From: Phoronis australis | Taxonomy: Eukaryota > Phoronida > Phoronidae | DNA length: 64,000 nucleotides | Assembly: GCA_002633005.1 (NCBI GenBank) | Contig: NMRA01000575.1 | Location: forward strand, 164,610 to 228,609 | Direction: 5' to 3' | In this document: piece by piece, positions 24,691-37,400 of the stretch | How the letters are laid out: each line of letters opens with the position of its first letter | How positions within the stretch are numbered: position 1 is the stretch's first letter | The notes under the pieces: model-generated | Told to the model about the DNA's origin: nothing | Databases searched by the model: none | Seen by the model: the letters and a program-made list of their open reading frames with translations, nothing else | Program-made: the position numbers and the translations under genes

Positions 24691-24889
24691 TGTCAGTAAC
24701 TTCCCATAATAATTCCAGTAATACGCACGTGCAGAGTCCGTTGCTGTCACGCCCTGACAATAATCTTTCTAGTTATATTTATTATAACAAAGGAACAATG
24801 AAGACGCTAATCTGCCAATCTGTATGCGACCAGCTTGCGACCTGGTTTCGTGTGGGCAAAAGTCTGAAAAACCAACGTAGTCCTTGAAG

Positions 24890-25350
24890 AATTCGTGAAT
24901 TACACTCGTTCATAGCGAATTCATTGCAGTGCAGTTGATCGCCATCGGGGTGCAATCCGATAATCGTTGCTGAAATCCGCATGCCTAGAAGTTGCGGATA
25001 ACGCCCAGATTATAGTGCTCTGCTAACGGTGGATTTAATAGCAACTCAACTTCTTCATTTGAAAATGAGTGCATTGTACTCGTCTATCTATACGAGTGCA
25101 CTGTTCCCGCCCATACAAGTGCATTGCACTCGTTCATACTAGTACATAGCAATCGCATCCGCTCATGCAAGCAATGGATACAGAAGTCGCTAATCACGAC
25201 CAGGTTATAATGCAACGGCAATGGCGGATATCATAGCAACACACTTTTTGGGGAATATGTTCATTGCACTATTCATACAAGTGCACAGGAACCTAGCGTG
25301 CTTTTATAGAACTCATTATTTGCACTCTTTCATACCAGTATATTGCAACT
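24890..25350. repeat. Degenerate GTGCATTGCACTCGTTCAT repeat
   Basis: Several spaced variants of AGTGCATTGCACTCGTTCAT (near 24900, 25068, 25115, 25262 and 25315). Probably decayed short tandem or interspersed units. No coding signal. Confidence 0.5.
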
Positions 25351-25658
25351 GACTTATGGTCTTGATTTTGAGTAATAGCTTAACTTGTCAAACTGAACGC
25401 AAAATTCTTGACACACCTTTGTTTCCAAGCTGTCATGTTACCCGACAAACAGCACTTTGCCAGCTAAACTTGATTGCTTGTTTGTCGACTTCTCGGACGG
25501 GGCGGAGCTTACGATAGCTCAATTGATACCGTAACAAGTTGTACATGTGATGACAGAATTCCTCTTAATAACTACATCACGTTATAATCTGCATACCAGC
25601 GCACGCTTAAAAGTCCCCGATGTTTGAAAAGCAATTTTCATTTAACAACGTTTTATAT

Positions 25659-25797
25659 GCGCTAACTGCAAAACGGTACCGAAGCTAGTTTACAGTGAAA
25701 CAACACCCGTAGGTGAGGTAAAAGATCATACAACAGATATCGATAAGCACAAAAGGTATATAAAATGTTGAGCTGTAAAGGAGGGTGACAATCTACC
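25659..25797 (-). repeat. Ngaro B2 repeat
   Basis: Starts GCGCTAACTGC and shares GTTTACAGTGAAACAACAC and ATGTTGAGCTGTAAAGG with 26144-26302 in the same orientation. It forms the outer 3' repeat of the minus-strand element. Confidence 0.75.
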
Positions 25798-25937
25798 GGA
25801 CAAACAGCACTACAAGAAGCAATAAAGGTAGGTACAAGTGTTGAACTAGGAAGATAAGTAACAAAACTGCAACACCTGTTCAGCGACATCAGAGAATTAA
25901 GTGTAAATGGGGAAGGAAAGAAACTTGGTTTGAGGGA

Positions 25938-26140
25938 AAGAGAAGTTGACTGAAAACTCGAAACTTGCAGAAAATTGTACACGATGGCCAGTGTTGCGAC
26001 ATGACAAAGATATCACGTGGTACAATTAAACCAATAATCGTAGAGCAAGGAGAGTCACTGACCCGAGAATCAAAACAATATGATAATGAGGACGAAGCAG
26101 TACAGCTTACATAAATTAACTTAATACTTAATCAGTATTT
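25938..26140 (-). repeat. Ngaro A2 repeat
   Basis: Same orientation and content as 41551-41755: GACTGAAAACTCGAAACTTGC, CAATTAAACCAATAATCGTAG, CAATATGATAATGA. It lies between the two B repeats, as expected for A2. Confidence 0.75.
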
Positions 26141-26143
26141 TGT

Positions 26144-26302
26144 GCGCTAACTGCGAAGCGATACCGAAGGTAGTTTACAGTGAAACAACACGTGTAGGTG
26201 AGATAAAAGGTCATATATATTGTCGACAAACTAAGCTTCTACAGATTTCAATAAATACAAAGATATATAATATGTTGAGCTGTAAAGGTGGGTGGCAATC
26301 TG
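26144..26302 (-). repeat. Ngaro B1 repeat
   Basis: Direct repeat of 25659-25797, beginning GCGCTAACTGCGAAGCG. It abuts A2 directly. Confidence 0.75.
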
Positions 26303-28147
26303 CCACAGGTGCAGCAGAAGGATCCATCCGCCCAAAAAGGGAGAGCGAGCGCGGCTGACAAAAGCAGCATGAGTAAAAGGGACTAAAATAAGTGAAAACA
26401 AAGTTATAGAGCGACACAACAAGATGTCGAAATCATAGTAACTGAATCCTTAAAGGAATATGAAGCTAACATGAATAGATAATAACCACGGTAACATACC
26501 CACCCTACAAAAGACATGCTGTCCACACAGGTATATGTGACCCACCACGACAAAATGAGTCTTAAGTCGGAAACTCTATTTCCTGACAAGACTGCAAACA
26601 GTCGCTATCGGTTAAAATTAGGTCAAATTTTTTTATTGCAGAATATGATTATTTATTCATTCTACTTCACAAAACAATACTTTAAAACAACCAAACTTCA
26701 TTTTAAACCTTATTTATTTCATTTTGAAAAAGATCACCTTCTCCACGACTGCATATTCGTGTCCTCATTGCTCAGTCTTCCGATGACCCAATTCGCTCGT
26801 AAACACATCAACAGAAAGGTCAAACTCTGCTCATTATGCATGTAGTAAGCTCTTTTGAGTTTTTCGTACAATCATTAGTCGTTATTTCACTTCTTGCACT
26901 CGGGGTAATTTCAACAGAAGTGTCACTCACCAGTCTTTTAGCTAGCAACGACCTTTTAACCCAATACATCGCTGACCTCATTCGCTAGAACTAGTTAAGT
27001 GGGTGTGAAACTGTGGGGTCGCGAGGTCACGGCATGTTTTCAACACACTAAGATGGCTGGTCGCCGTGTAGCTGATATCTCAGTGATTAACTCTTGCCTC
27101 TGACTGCCGTATCAAGATCAGCGAGAAGTAACTGAACTCATCAAAGAGCACATTTGTTGATGGAGATAAGGAGCGATTTCGTGACAACGACGAGTCGTCT
27201 GACGGCAGCAACTCGTCGCCAGAGGAGTTTCATGATCAACCTGCGATTACGGTTACGTTGGATTCCAAGTCGTTGGATTGGAACAAACAGAACTTGAAGA
27301 AAACAGTCCGGATTAGCTTAATAGCACAACAATGTCTTGTATCTGCAAAGCCAGTCGATCGGGGTGCAAGCAGCTGAATATTACTGCAAGACTGAACAAT
27401 CTTCGATAGGGCTGAATCACTTGGTGAGAAGTCGAGGAAATCTTTGCTCTTCAGTCAGTGTCAGTGGACTTGGATAGGGATGAGTGATTGTCATTTTTTG
27501 CAAAATTATTCACACTAGCGTATAATTTTGAATTATTTTGAACAAAAATCAGCCAGGAACGTGTATTTTGTAATCTACAGGACATCATTTCATTAAACTT
27601 CTCCAAAATACAATTTAACTTCTTGTTTTACTTGCGGTAACCCCTCCTGCCACAAGTGGACTGACCCTGTATACATTAGCTGGGAAATTTATTGACCCAG
27701 TTGCAGCAACCCAACATGAATATCACCCCTTTTTGGCTGAGATTACATAATAAGGTCTATATTCTGTCTAATTTTTGATTCCTTTTATTTGTTTATGTTG
27801 TTGTGTATACTAATAAGTCTGAAATGTAGCATTCAACTGCAGGTTGCTAGGGAAATTTTAAAGACACTATCGGCACTTTTTGTCGGCCATTTTCTTTGAC
27901 TTTTGAAAGCTCTAAATTTTCGCTTTCCCCGACTAGAATTGGCAATAACTTGGTCATTTGTGAAATGATCAGAAATCACTGTATTTTCAGAAAAAAATAA
28001 CAATTAAAAAATGACAAATCCCGACTTAAGACTCGTTGTGTGGTGGTGGGCCACATATCTAGACAGAAATAGGCACCCATATAGACAAACATACATACAG
28101 ATAAGCAACAGCAAACGGATGCTCTGTCAAAAGTAAAGCTATATAAC
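26303..28147. other. Ngaro 3' region or insertion, no gene recognised
   Basis: Lies between the B1 repeat and the tyrosine recombinase. It contains an acidic open stretch near 27160-27310 (DESSDGSNSSPEEFHDQP on +) that I cannot assign. No domain is recognised. Confidence 0.4.
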
Positions 28148-28552
28148 TTATGGTAAAAATAATGCCAAGTAGAGAACAACCCGTGATAGGGTATGAGGTA
28201 AACTAACAACAAGTATAAAAAGGAACTGAAAGAGTGCCCGGAGGGAGAACCCCGAAAAGGATAGTGGGAAAGGCGCCACAATGAAAATGGAGAGTGAGTG
28301 AATCAGGACACTGGGAATACAGACGCCCTGGGGTGAAAAATGGGGGTAGGGAAAAAGGAAACTGGCAATAAATTTGCCCCTGTGATGAAAGGGGGTTGGT
28401 GAGTGAGACGGGTCACAGGCAATACAGTTGCCTCGTTGTGGAAAACGGTGTAAGGAAGGTAAGCATTGACAATACAGCTGCCCCTGGGTGGTGAATGATG
28501 ATGGTATTGAGGCAGGGGGAACAATATTAGCGGAGAAGTTTAAGAATGGGAC

Positions 28553-29513
28553 ACGAATGTAGTTCTTGAGCTTGTCAGACTTCCGGCGACCCATACGCTG
28601 AATGGTGGAGTCTGAATTTGGAGGGTCGCAGCGGAGGTGGCTGCGCCAATACGGAAACTATGAGATTAATAGCGTTTAGGATCGAGACCGACGCAATCGA
28701 GTTCCAAGTTAATGTGACGAGTGAAGTAAGAGCGAGTGATGGGAGAACCATGGAAGAACTGGAAGAGAGGTACTAGCAGTGTTTGGAGAGATTGGGGTAG
28801 TGCTGAAGGGTTGCAATAGGGCAATGGGGACCTGTGGAACGCGGAATAACGAGACAGGTAGGAATGTGATCACGGTGTTTGCAGTGGGAGATAGTGAGAG
28901 TCATGGACGGAGAGGTGACTGAGACGTCGGAGATCTGGAGGACAGAGATGGGGGGTGAGGCAGAAGTGGCGGCAGTAAACTCACTAACACGAAGGAAGGC
29001 GTGAATGGCGGTGGCAAACATCGCAGCGCAGAGGGATGCGTGGAAGTGAGAGTCGAGAGCAGAGGGTAAGGCATTGAGAAGGCGGTGTAGAATGGGTGTT
29101 GTTATCGAGAGTCGTTTGTCCATCGATGGCTGCGATTTGAACACGCTCTTCAGAATTTTCTTGACCAGAAAGGAGGAGGTAGGGTCAGGCAAGGAGTCCA
29201 GTTTATAAATGAAACCTATGGCGGAGACATAGGTAGAGATGGTGGATGCAGTTAAGCCAGACGAGAAGAGATGTGCCATGTAAGAAGCTAAGGTCGATGT
29301 GGAGACGGGAAACACAGGCAAGGAGGCATGCTGAGGATGAAAGGCAATGGAGGAGATGGGAAAGGACACGGTGGTAAGTTTGGGGCAAGGGACGCCCGGA
29401 GGAGCGAAGTCAGAACCTAAGGAGGTACTGTGGAACTGCGGTCGATGTTGGAGAGAGTCATCGTGCCATGGAAAAGACATCCTGGAAAAGAAACCGAAAC
29501 AATTTATCAGCAA
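28553..29513 (-). pseudogene. Tyrosine recombinase (YR) of Ngaro/DIRS type
   Basis: From 29513 downward: PVSTSTLASYMAHL, then LTASTISTYVSAIGF (SAM-like N-domain), SFLVKKILK, then AMFATAIHAFLRVSEFTAAT (first catalytic Arg) and CPIATLQHY. The frame stops at 28773; the following sequence still reads HSFRIGAAT (His-x-x-Arg, 28651-28662) after an internal stop at 28667, and GRRKSDKLKNYIR with the nucleophilic Tyr lies in another frame (28594-28553). The catalytic R, H, R and Y are thus recognisable but separated by a stop and a frameshift. The enzyme would integrate circular cDNA; this copy is inactive. Confidence 0.85.
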
Positions 29514-29676
29514 TAAAATTTGTTTTTCCAGGAATGTGTTTGGGTTTCAAATTGATATCATGGTGGAGGGTAGAGAGGAAGAGGCGTCGGACAAGGCGCA
29601 TAATGTTAGGGTCCGTGGAGGAAGTTTTATTGATGCTATCCACCACGGAATGCGATTATGTTTTATGCCGGGCAGC
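29500..29676 (-). pseudogene. RNase H C-terminal end of Ngaro-like pol
   Basis: Encodes LVRRLFLSTLHHDINLKPKH followed by IPGKTNFIADKLFRF. H-I-PG-x-N-x-x-AD-x-L-S-R is the end of the RNase H domain in DIRS/Ngaro elements. It runs straight into the YR region. Its upstream part is cut by the LINE at 29677. Confidence 0.7.
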
Positions 29677-31735
29677 TAAAAAATCTGGATTGCTTTTAGT
29701 GATTAATTCATTGTCGTGGAATTTTATTCAAAAACTTTATCTTTTCTTAATTTTGGTTGGTTTATCGGAAGGTGGGTGAAAGTCTTTTACAGTAACATTA
29801 AGTCCTGCGTTGTCGTAAATGGTCACCCATCTTCCTTGTTCAATATTTCTCGTGGTTGTAAACAAGGTGACCCTTTGTCTCCGTACATTTTCATATTGTG
29901 CGCGGAGATGTTGGCGTATTTAATTAATAAAAACAATGCTGGTGTAGTTGCAGGAAATAAAGAATATTTGATTTCACAATACATGTATGCGGACGACACA
30001 TCAATTACGTTGGATGGGTCGAATTTGTCATTGACTAGCATACTGAATGTACTACATTTGTTTGCTAGTGTCTCCAGTCTTCAAGTGAATGTGGATAAAT
30101 CAAAAGCCATATGGTTTGGAAGTAAAACTGGTAGTGATGACGTGATTCCTACAAAAGAAGACTCTGTCTTGGACAGACTTTCTTCTCTAACTTTAGATTT
30201 TTTGGGGTTGGATTGTGACACTCAGTTGGATAGTCTGACGTATCAGAACTTCACTGCAAGAACAACTGAGATTGAGCTTTTATTAAAAAATTGAAGTAAA
30301 CGAAATTTTTCGCTGTTCTGTAGAGTAACAGTAATTAAAACATTAGCTATTTCTAAACTTAATTTTTTGTTATCAAGTTTTCCAAATCCCCCAGTAAAAG
30401 TCTTGGATGTATTGAATACGACTTTTTTAGATTTGTATGGCAGGCTCGTAATGATAAAATTAAACAAACCACGTCCTGTTTAGGACTTGATCAAGGGGGA
30501 CTTCATATGATTTATATAAATACATTCAGCAAAGCTTTAAACCTCGCCATGGCCTGTAGATTTCTTGAAAGCCCTGCGTCTAAAAGTAGTGAATAACTGT
30601 ACGCACTCCACCCGTTCTTAAAGAATTTTACTGGGGCTAAGTTTTTGGAAGTATGACATCTTTCTGCAAGAAAATAATTGTTGCAAGTAAGAATGAATTT
30701 TTGAATCAATCTTTGTGGATTAATAGTAACTTGGCAATCGGAGGCACAAGTGTTTTTTTTTGCCTTGGTTTGTAAAATGCTTTAGATTTATTAGAGATAT
30801 GTATACCTCTGATGGTGATTTCGTTAATTTGAACATATGAAAAATAAGTTCGATGCAAAAACCAACTTTGAAGAATACAATGGTGTTGTTTCCGTTCCAA
30901 GAAGGTTTCAAAAAGAGTATTTCGAAGTAAATTTAAAAGTGGCAATTTCTACTCTCCTCGCATGCCTTTAGCAATCACTCACTTCCGGAACGATTTGAAG
31001 GGTTGTAGACATATTTGTTTTGTCTTTAATGAAATGACGTTAAGAAACCTTCTAAGTCAGAGTGTAAATGGGAAATAGAGATAGGAGATAATTTAGATTG
31101 GAAGAAAATATACGCACTGCCTTATGAAATTACAGAGGATCCAAACATAAGATGGTTCCAATTTAGAATACTACTCAGGATTATGGCAACAAATACCTTT
31201 TTAGTCAAAATCCGTGTTCGGGATTCTAATTTATATTCCTTTTGTAATAAAGCTCCGGAGACGCTGTCACAACTTTTCTGTGAATGTCACCTTGTACAAG
31301 ATTTCTGGAAGGAATTCGGAAAGCAGATGCGAAAGTGTCGCATTCAGCTTCCCAACAGTCTCTCTTACTATCGAGTTATTATTGGACTTTACGAGACGCA
31401 TGATTTTCTTTTTAACATTTTGCTTCTAATAGCCAAACAGTACATTTACAAGGAGAAATGTCACAAAAATATACCTAATTTTCAAAGGTTTTTTATACTT
31501 ATGAGTACTATAATGCTGAAACATTAATTGCATGTGAAAACTTTGTATAAGACAAGCGTCTCTGCGAAATGGGAAAATGTCATTGTTCACGTTAACTCCA
31601 TGTAAAAGTTTTTACTTGATACGATATACGAGAATGGTCTCTCCCGAGGTGTGCATGCGTGAATGAATGGATGTACGTATTTGTTTGTTTGTTTGTGTAC
31701 TGTTTTATAAATGATAATAAATTCTTAAAAAAAGA
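29677..31735 (+). mobile_element. 5'-truncated L1/Tx1-type LINE
   Basis: Inserted in + orientation into the minus-strand Ngaro-like element. It begins inside the reverse transcriptase (SLSWNFIQK) and continues VVVNGHPSSLFNISRGCKQG then DPLSPYIFILCAEML and the catalytic MYADDTS (YADD at 29986-29997). After 30294 it is broken by stops. The tail encodes ILLRIMATNTFLVK and ETLSQLFCECHLVQDFW, the Cys/His region typical of L1/Tx1 C-termini. The 3' end is AATAAATTCTTAAAAAAAG at about 31735, after which Ngaro sequence resumes. Confidence 0.8.
29716..30294 (+). pseudogene. LINE reverse transcriptase fragment (L1/Tx1 type)
   Basis: 192 codons open, covering fingers and palm from the RG-x-QGDPLSP block through YADD to LQVNVDKSKAIWFG. 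It uses DNA-nicked ends to prime cDNA synthesis in intact elements. It lacks the endonuclease and the first RT blocks because of 5' truncation. Confidence 0.85.
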
Positions 31736-32301
31736 AAGTCCAAAGGGGAGACAACGGTCGAAATAATATTGATCGGCCCAAACAAACCCAAGAAAACGAT
31801 ACTCAGAATGGTGTATGGGAACAAGACGGAAGGCTTCCTGCATGTCAGTTTTAGCGATGAGAGAATTGTGGCCGGTGCGGGTACCAGAAACATGGCGTTT
31901 TCAATGGTTTGATAGTGAACCTGGGAAGAAGGAGGAAGGAAAATGTGAATTAACGGAATAGGAATCCCGCTATGAGAATGAAAGGTTATGGATAAGGCGA
32001 AATTTACCTAGCCCTAGAGGGGAAGTGATAAAATTGTCGAATGGACGGCACTGTTGGGGTCCGGAGTAGCGACCACAGGCAAGCTCGTGCTGCATTTTGT
32101 GTTCTGTCACAGTACAGTTGAGGACCGCTGAAGTGTGGTTATGAGGAGTAGGGGAGGAAAACATAGAGGGAACACCGATGCAAAAAAGGTAAATGAAACC
32201 GTGAGTGATGCGAACGGTCAGGGTGGATGGGTAAGCAATGAGATATTGTTCAAGTTTGTTTATTTTTAGGGGCGTTGGAAGGTCAGGTGGCGGTGGAGGT
32301 G
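31592..32301 (-). pseudogene. Ngaro-like reverse transcriptase, N-terminal part
   Basis: From high to low: LEQYLIAYPSTL, ELACGRYSGPQQCRPFDNF, SPLGLGKFRLIHNLSF, then in shifted frames DMQEAFRLVPIHHSEYRFLG and DRCLPFGLS. The K-FRLIHNLS and D-x-x-xAFRxxPxH patterns are the first RT blocks of DIRS/Ngaro elements. The catalytic YxDD block and most of RNase H are missing between here and 29676. Frameshifts are present. Confidence 0.75.
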
Positions 32302-32327
32302 TTTTTTTTTTTTTTTTTTTTTTTATT

Positions 32328-32692
32328 NNNNNNNNNNNNNNNNNNNNNNNNNNNNNNNNNNNNNNNNNNNNNNNNNNNNNNNNNNNNNNNNNNNNNNNNN
32401 NNNNNNNNNNNNNNNNNNNNNNNNNNNNNNNNNNNNNNNNNNNNNNNNNNNNNNNNNNNNNNNNNNNNNNNNNNNNNNNNNNNNNNNNNNNNNNNNNNNN
32501 NNNNNNNNNNNNNNNNNNNNNNNNNNNNNNNNNNNNNNNNNNNNNNNNNNNNNNNNNNNNNNNNNNNNNNNNNNNNNNNNNNNNNNNNNNNNNNNNNNNN
32601 NNNNNNNNNNNNNNNNNNNNNNNNNNNNNNNNNNNNNNNNNNNNNNNNNNNNNNNNNNNNNNNNNNNNNNNNNNNNNNNNNNNNNNNNNNNN
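32328..32692. other. Assembly gap (365 N)
   Basis: Run of N inside the 3' part of the LINE, next to its poly-A. Confidence 1.
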
Positions 32693-33340
32693 TTTAAAAT
32701 TCATTCTCCATTCTTGTGACCAATAGCTTAGTTTATTTAAGTCGTGTTGAAGCTGCAAAGAACATTCAGGGCTGCTCCCTGCGAAGGGGTAAAAAAGCGC
32801 CGTGTCATCTGCATAAAGGTATGTGCTACATGACAGGTTATCAGGAAGGTCATTAATATAAACCAAGAAGAGAAGAGGGCCCAATACGCTACCCTGCGGT
32901 ACACCTGCGTTTACAAATCCAGGATGGGATAAAATTGAAAGTACGCCATCGACACGAACACTGTATGTTCTTTCGGAGAGATATGAGGTGATCATGTTTA
33001 AAAGATTACCAGTAATGCCATAGGATCGAAGTTTGTGAAGTAGAAGGTCGTGAGGGACACAGTCGAAAGCAGAAGCTATATCTAGAAAAATGGACCTGAC
33101 ACTCTCTCCCTTCTCAAAATGTAAATGAATCTCATGTACTATTTCAACAAGTTGTGCCACGGTGCTGTTCCCACGCAAAAAACCAAATTGACGATGATAG
33201 ATCAAGTTGTTTTGTTTGAGAAATGTAAGAATACTTTGAGCAATGATCTTCTCAAAGATTTTGGACAGGGTGTTAAGTAATGTTATTGGGCGATAATTTG
33301 AAATTTCAGTTTTGGAGCCTTTTTTGTGTATGGGGACCAT
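32693..33340 (-). pseudogene. CR1/Jockey-type reverse transcriptase
   Basis: About 215 codons open, with all central RT blocks: NYRPI, FLDIASAFD (first catalytic Asp), GVPQGSVLGPLLF and YADDT (catalytic pair, about 32800-32819). The frame is intact up to the gap; the endonuclease and N-terminal part are missing. It is better preserved than the copy at 43.8 kb, which suggests a later insertion. Confidence 0.85.
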
Positions 33341-33350
33341 AATTCCATGG

Positions 33351-33955
33351 AGGTGGTTCGTGTTGTGGATTGAGGATGGGAGGGGATAGGGCACGCAGAG
33401 GCGGGGTGGAAGCCGTTGCAATTGGTACAGCGGTGGAGATAGCGACAGTGCTGTTGAGGGTAAAATGTGGATTTGAACCGCCGACAGCAACCGACGGGTT
33501 GGGAAGCGGATGAACGTGGGTGGAGAAATAGAGAATGAAAGGACTGAGTGCGTGGGAAGTTAGTGCGGCAGGAATTCGGGTAATTTGAGGGAGATGAAAT
33601 TTTGTGAGATTGGAGGATAACCTGATTCCAGAGTTCCATATTGGTGGTTTCCTAAGGAGAGAAATTGACGACACTGTTGATCATAGAACATGGCGGGGGC
33701 TAAACCAAAATGATGATTGATAGAGAGTCTGGTGTAACAAAACGAGATGACGGGTGGTGTAGATGACTGAATAAATGAGGAAGGCTTGGTTCCTCTGGAA
33801 CATGTTGTTGATGGAGCTAGATTTGAGGGTTGGCGAAAAAACTGGTTGATGGTTAACATTAGAGAGCTGAAGCTGTGGAGATGAAACCGGGATAAAAAGG
33901 TGACTAAAGTCGACATGTTGGACTGTCCATATGTGATTTTTGGTTTTGGTGTCAT
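33351..33955 (-). pseudogene. Gag-like region of the Ngaro-like element
   Basis: Overlapping minus-strand frames rich in Pro, Ser, Thr and His, including FYDQQCRQFLSLGNHQYGTL and PPLRALSPPILNPQHEPPP. It lies immediately upstream of the RT sequence once the LINE is removed, the position of gag in these elements. No zinc knuckle is seen. Assigned by position and composition only. Confidence 0.45.
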
Positions 33956-34275
33956 AGTTGAAGGCCAGAGTCAGAAAGTATGTACATGTAGGCCTCCGAA
34001 GGCGTCAAGGTTACCTGCGATGGGTGGCATACATGTATGTTGTTCCAGTGATGGGGGTTTGTCCTTAGCCGATGAAGATGTAGTCGGTGAGGTAGAGNCC
34101 CCAAGTCCGCCTATGTCTAGTAAACCATAGACTATAGTTCATGGACTGCCAACTCCGTATACTTTCGATGGACGAAATCTGTGACCTTACGTACAAGCCC
34201 TTACGTCATTATTCACTGGCGACGCCTGGCTAAATTATCTGGTGCTATTTCCGGCAAGTACGTCGACTGCTAATC

Positions 34276-34470
34276 ATGGTCGGCTACTGTGTGGCCGGTT
34301 GTTCGGTCACACACGCGAAATGCAAAGGAATTAGTTTCCATACCATCTGCCGACCCCATAATCGGCTGTGGGAAGAAAACCTTAATTCTTATGTCAAGAT
34401 GAATGGCAGTTGTTTCAGCAATAAGACTTTACACATTTGTTCGAGGCACTTCGAAGATGAATGTTTTTAA
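34276..34470 (+). pseudogene. THAP domain, third type
   Basis: 64 codons, starting MVGYCVAGC and containing GISFHTI and LHICSRHFEDECF. The C-x3-C and C-x2-H ligands and the terminal HF are those of a complete THAP zinc finger, which binds DNA in transposases and derived proteins. The stop follows directly after the domain, so either the rest is on another exon or the ORF is truncated. I found no terminal inverted repeats around it. It could be a transposase remnant or a small host exon. Confidence 0.7.
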
Positions 34471-37400
34471 GAGACTCTACTATTTAATCCTGTCTTCATA
34501 AATCCATTTTTGTTTTCTCCGTTTTGATGAAAACTATCTGGTAAACTTTTTGACGAAAATTATCCGCTAATTTCTTCCAAAGGTAGTGACTCGTAAACTC
34601 CTGTCCTTACGAGGAAGTTCAACCATAGCCTAGTGTGGGAATTAACCAAATTACTTTTCGCTGGCCCTGATCAGACGATTGGTCTCAGCAGGATTTGGAT
34701 CAGCGATTTCAACACATTAGCATTAGTGTACAAATAAATAGAACGCTGGTAAAACCTTTAACATAAATAAAGATTACATTAATACTTCATAAATAGCCAC
34801 CCGGACCAGTCAAAATCTATCTCGCAATTCAACAGCAGGTTACACACTCATTTCATGTCGAATATATGCCGCACAAAATCTCTCGACTGCCGTCTATGAA
34901 AATGCAACCAACTTCTTTTAAAACAAGGAACAGGAACACCAGCGGGGTGTAAAGGTTGTTTGTATTCTTCAATGTTAATTTTTTTTGTAAGCGGGCATAT
35001 GTTTTTTTAAATTTCCGCCTTAGTCCTAAAAATTCTAAACTTAAGCCTTTCAAACGAACGTTTATGACGAAAACTAAATTATTCAAACAGTTTTGTAAAG
35101 TCCTATGCCACCTGTAGGGTACATAATGAGCCAATCCCACTCCTAATGTAACAAAAGGGTCCCGTGGATAAAGGATACTAAGTATTGCCCTTCTGAAATA
35201 TTACCGTATGCGCCCTAATAAGCGGCCAGGGTGCTTAGAAAAATCCGCTTCATGAAGGGGGCGCTTATCATAGCCCAAAAGTGGTTGAAACCCGGTCTCC
35301 GAAACAGGTGAAATCGTAAGGTAGAATTCATCAAAGTTACGCTCTGTGACGCATCTGTAACCTACATGTATGAACAGAGTTTCTACAAAACTGCAGTGCA
35401 TTGCTATCAAACTTTGTTGTCAACTTACGAGCATTTTTCAGAAAATACCACTCCCAAAAATTGCCGTGAATCAGGTTTCAAGCTCTTCAGCTTGGTTTAA
35501 CTATATATTAATAAACCATAAAAGTGGTTCCAAGTGAGCAGTGGAATGCCTGCGCACGTCTAATAAATGTATCATGGAGCTCCTGATTTAAACAAAGGTC
35601 TGTTTTTTTAATTTTGGTCCGGTATAAATAACGCCACAGACCTTGAAATCCAGCGAAACACTTCTACCTTACAAATCTGACAATCCCTAATCTCAGAAAA
35701 TTTGAGCACCCGGCAAAAGATTCTAATGATGAAATTCTGGTGATGATAATCACCCACTTTGTTTATTTACTTCACCTCAATTTGAGGTACGTGGTAAAAT
35801 GAAGCCCATTCGAGTAAGCTTCAAGTGGGTCCCAATGCCAACCCAATATATGATAGAACCCAACAAGCTCAAGTTGCAGTCAAATCAGGAGGGGCGTAAA
35901 TAAGGAAATTCACTGTATCAAAAGATTGGCCAAATAATAATAAGATACAGAGTGTTGTTACAGTGCACACGTGCACGATACTTGGTCTATTATTTTCCCG
36001 CCGTAAATGCATGAACCAATCAGATCACCAATGGCGCAAAGTTTTCGAAAACAGCTCGATTTTTAGGGAGTCCTGTTTTACTGTTCTATTTATTTTCAAA
36101 ATTTAATTATGTTACATTTAGTTTATTTTCTGTTCAACTCAATGAAGCCACCTAATATGAATGCATTCAACACAATTAATGCATTGTAAAAACCAAAAGT
36201 TATGCTCTATCAACGTTAGACAAAATCAGTACACCCCTTTCTTAAATATGGGTTAAAAGTTAGAAACAAAGGACTCCATGTGCATCACTTGTAACGTCGA
36301 TTTTCGACATTGATGTTGGGGAGGAACATCAGTCTTGCGACAGCAAAACGTAATCACACGAAGGCGATGATTTTCAAAATTTGATTCGTTTTCGCAGTAT
36401 GTCTTTTTCCCTAAGGTTCTGGGCATCTCCTCTGTTTTCATCCAACCTTCCCAGATGAAAACTTGAATGAAGAGGACCTTCAGTACTTGAGTGAGCATGG
36501 TATACAGTGTTATTTATGTTGAATTATTCAACGGCTATTTTAAGAACCATTTCACCCTATAGCTACAACCAACGGCCCTTTTAAGGGCCAATCAACACTT
36601 CCCAGAAGAACTGCTCACTTGAGAATGTTGATTTATAAACATCCTTTCGTAGTTTTCTCAGTAGGCCTATGTGAACTATGAATCAAAAACTGTCCGATAA
36701 CTATGCTGCTATTGGGCAAGCAGACGACATAATCAGTGGGCACCACAGTTTGAATTTTGTAATTAATTACCAGTAGCATTGCCAAAAGTACTCACAATAC
36801 CAACACTTCTACTATTGAAAGTCTTTGAAAAACGTTTCAATGCCGAAATTAATATTTTTTTCGTTGTTTTGGACAGTAAAGTAGATGCAAGTATTTCTCG
36901 TCAAAATACACTGACCGGAAACTGCAGCAGATAGGTCAGGAGAGTTCAACTCAGCACGTAAGGATATGCCGGAGTTCAGTGCGAATATGTTGTCTATGAG
37001 TAAACTTAGGGAAAGAGTACGTTAACTTGAAAGCACACAGTTTCACAGTTTTATTATTTGTTTTCTGCTGTATACTCGTTTACATTATACTACATGGAAT
37101 ATTGAGATACTTTTTAATAAATAATATAACGGTTTAATTGTATTTCAAACTGTATTTACTGAAATTACGTGTTCGTGGGTTCCTCACACTCTCCCAAAAA
37201 ACTTGAATCTCCTATACACTGAAGACTAGATTATATAATTACACTCTGCGGGGAATAACATTTGTAATGTCTTTTGTTTGATTTGGTTGCGTATTTTTTC
37301 TGCTTTTGGCTTTCAAACTTGCCAAATCGACTTTTTATTGCAAAAAAACAGAGAAAAGCCAGCCGAGCTCACGGCCAGACTCGATGGTCCTGTTAGTTAG

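Larger units (their letters stand above)
32302..33350 (-). mobile_element. 5'-truncated CR1/Jockey-type LINE with poly-A tail
   Basis: Minus-strand copy whose 3' poly-A appears as 23 T at 32302-32324; much of its 3' part is the N-gap. From 33350 downward it reads GIMVPIHKKGSK, ISNYRPITLLNTLSKIFEKI, SVRSIFLDIASAFDCVPHD, NAGVPQGSVLGPLLFLVYIN and YLYADDTALF. It is nearly the same in sequence as the longer copy at 42890-47959. It separates gag-like from RT sequence of the Ngaro element. Confidence 0.85.

Noticed and set aside
28148-28524. 148- and 73-codon minus-strand ORFs after the recombinase
   Set aside because: Only the first dozen or so codons belong to the recombinase; the rest is repetitive Pro/Phe/His-rich sequence without a domain.
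32238-32726. Two + strand open frames of 140-162 codons
   Set aside because: Composed of the N-gap and the poly-T that is the LINE tail.
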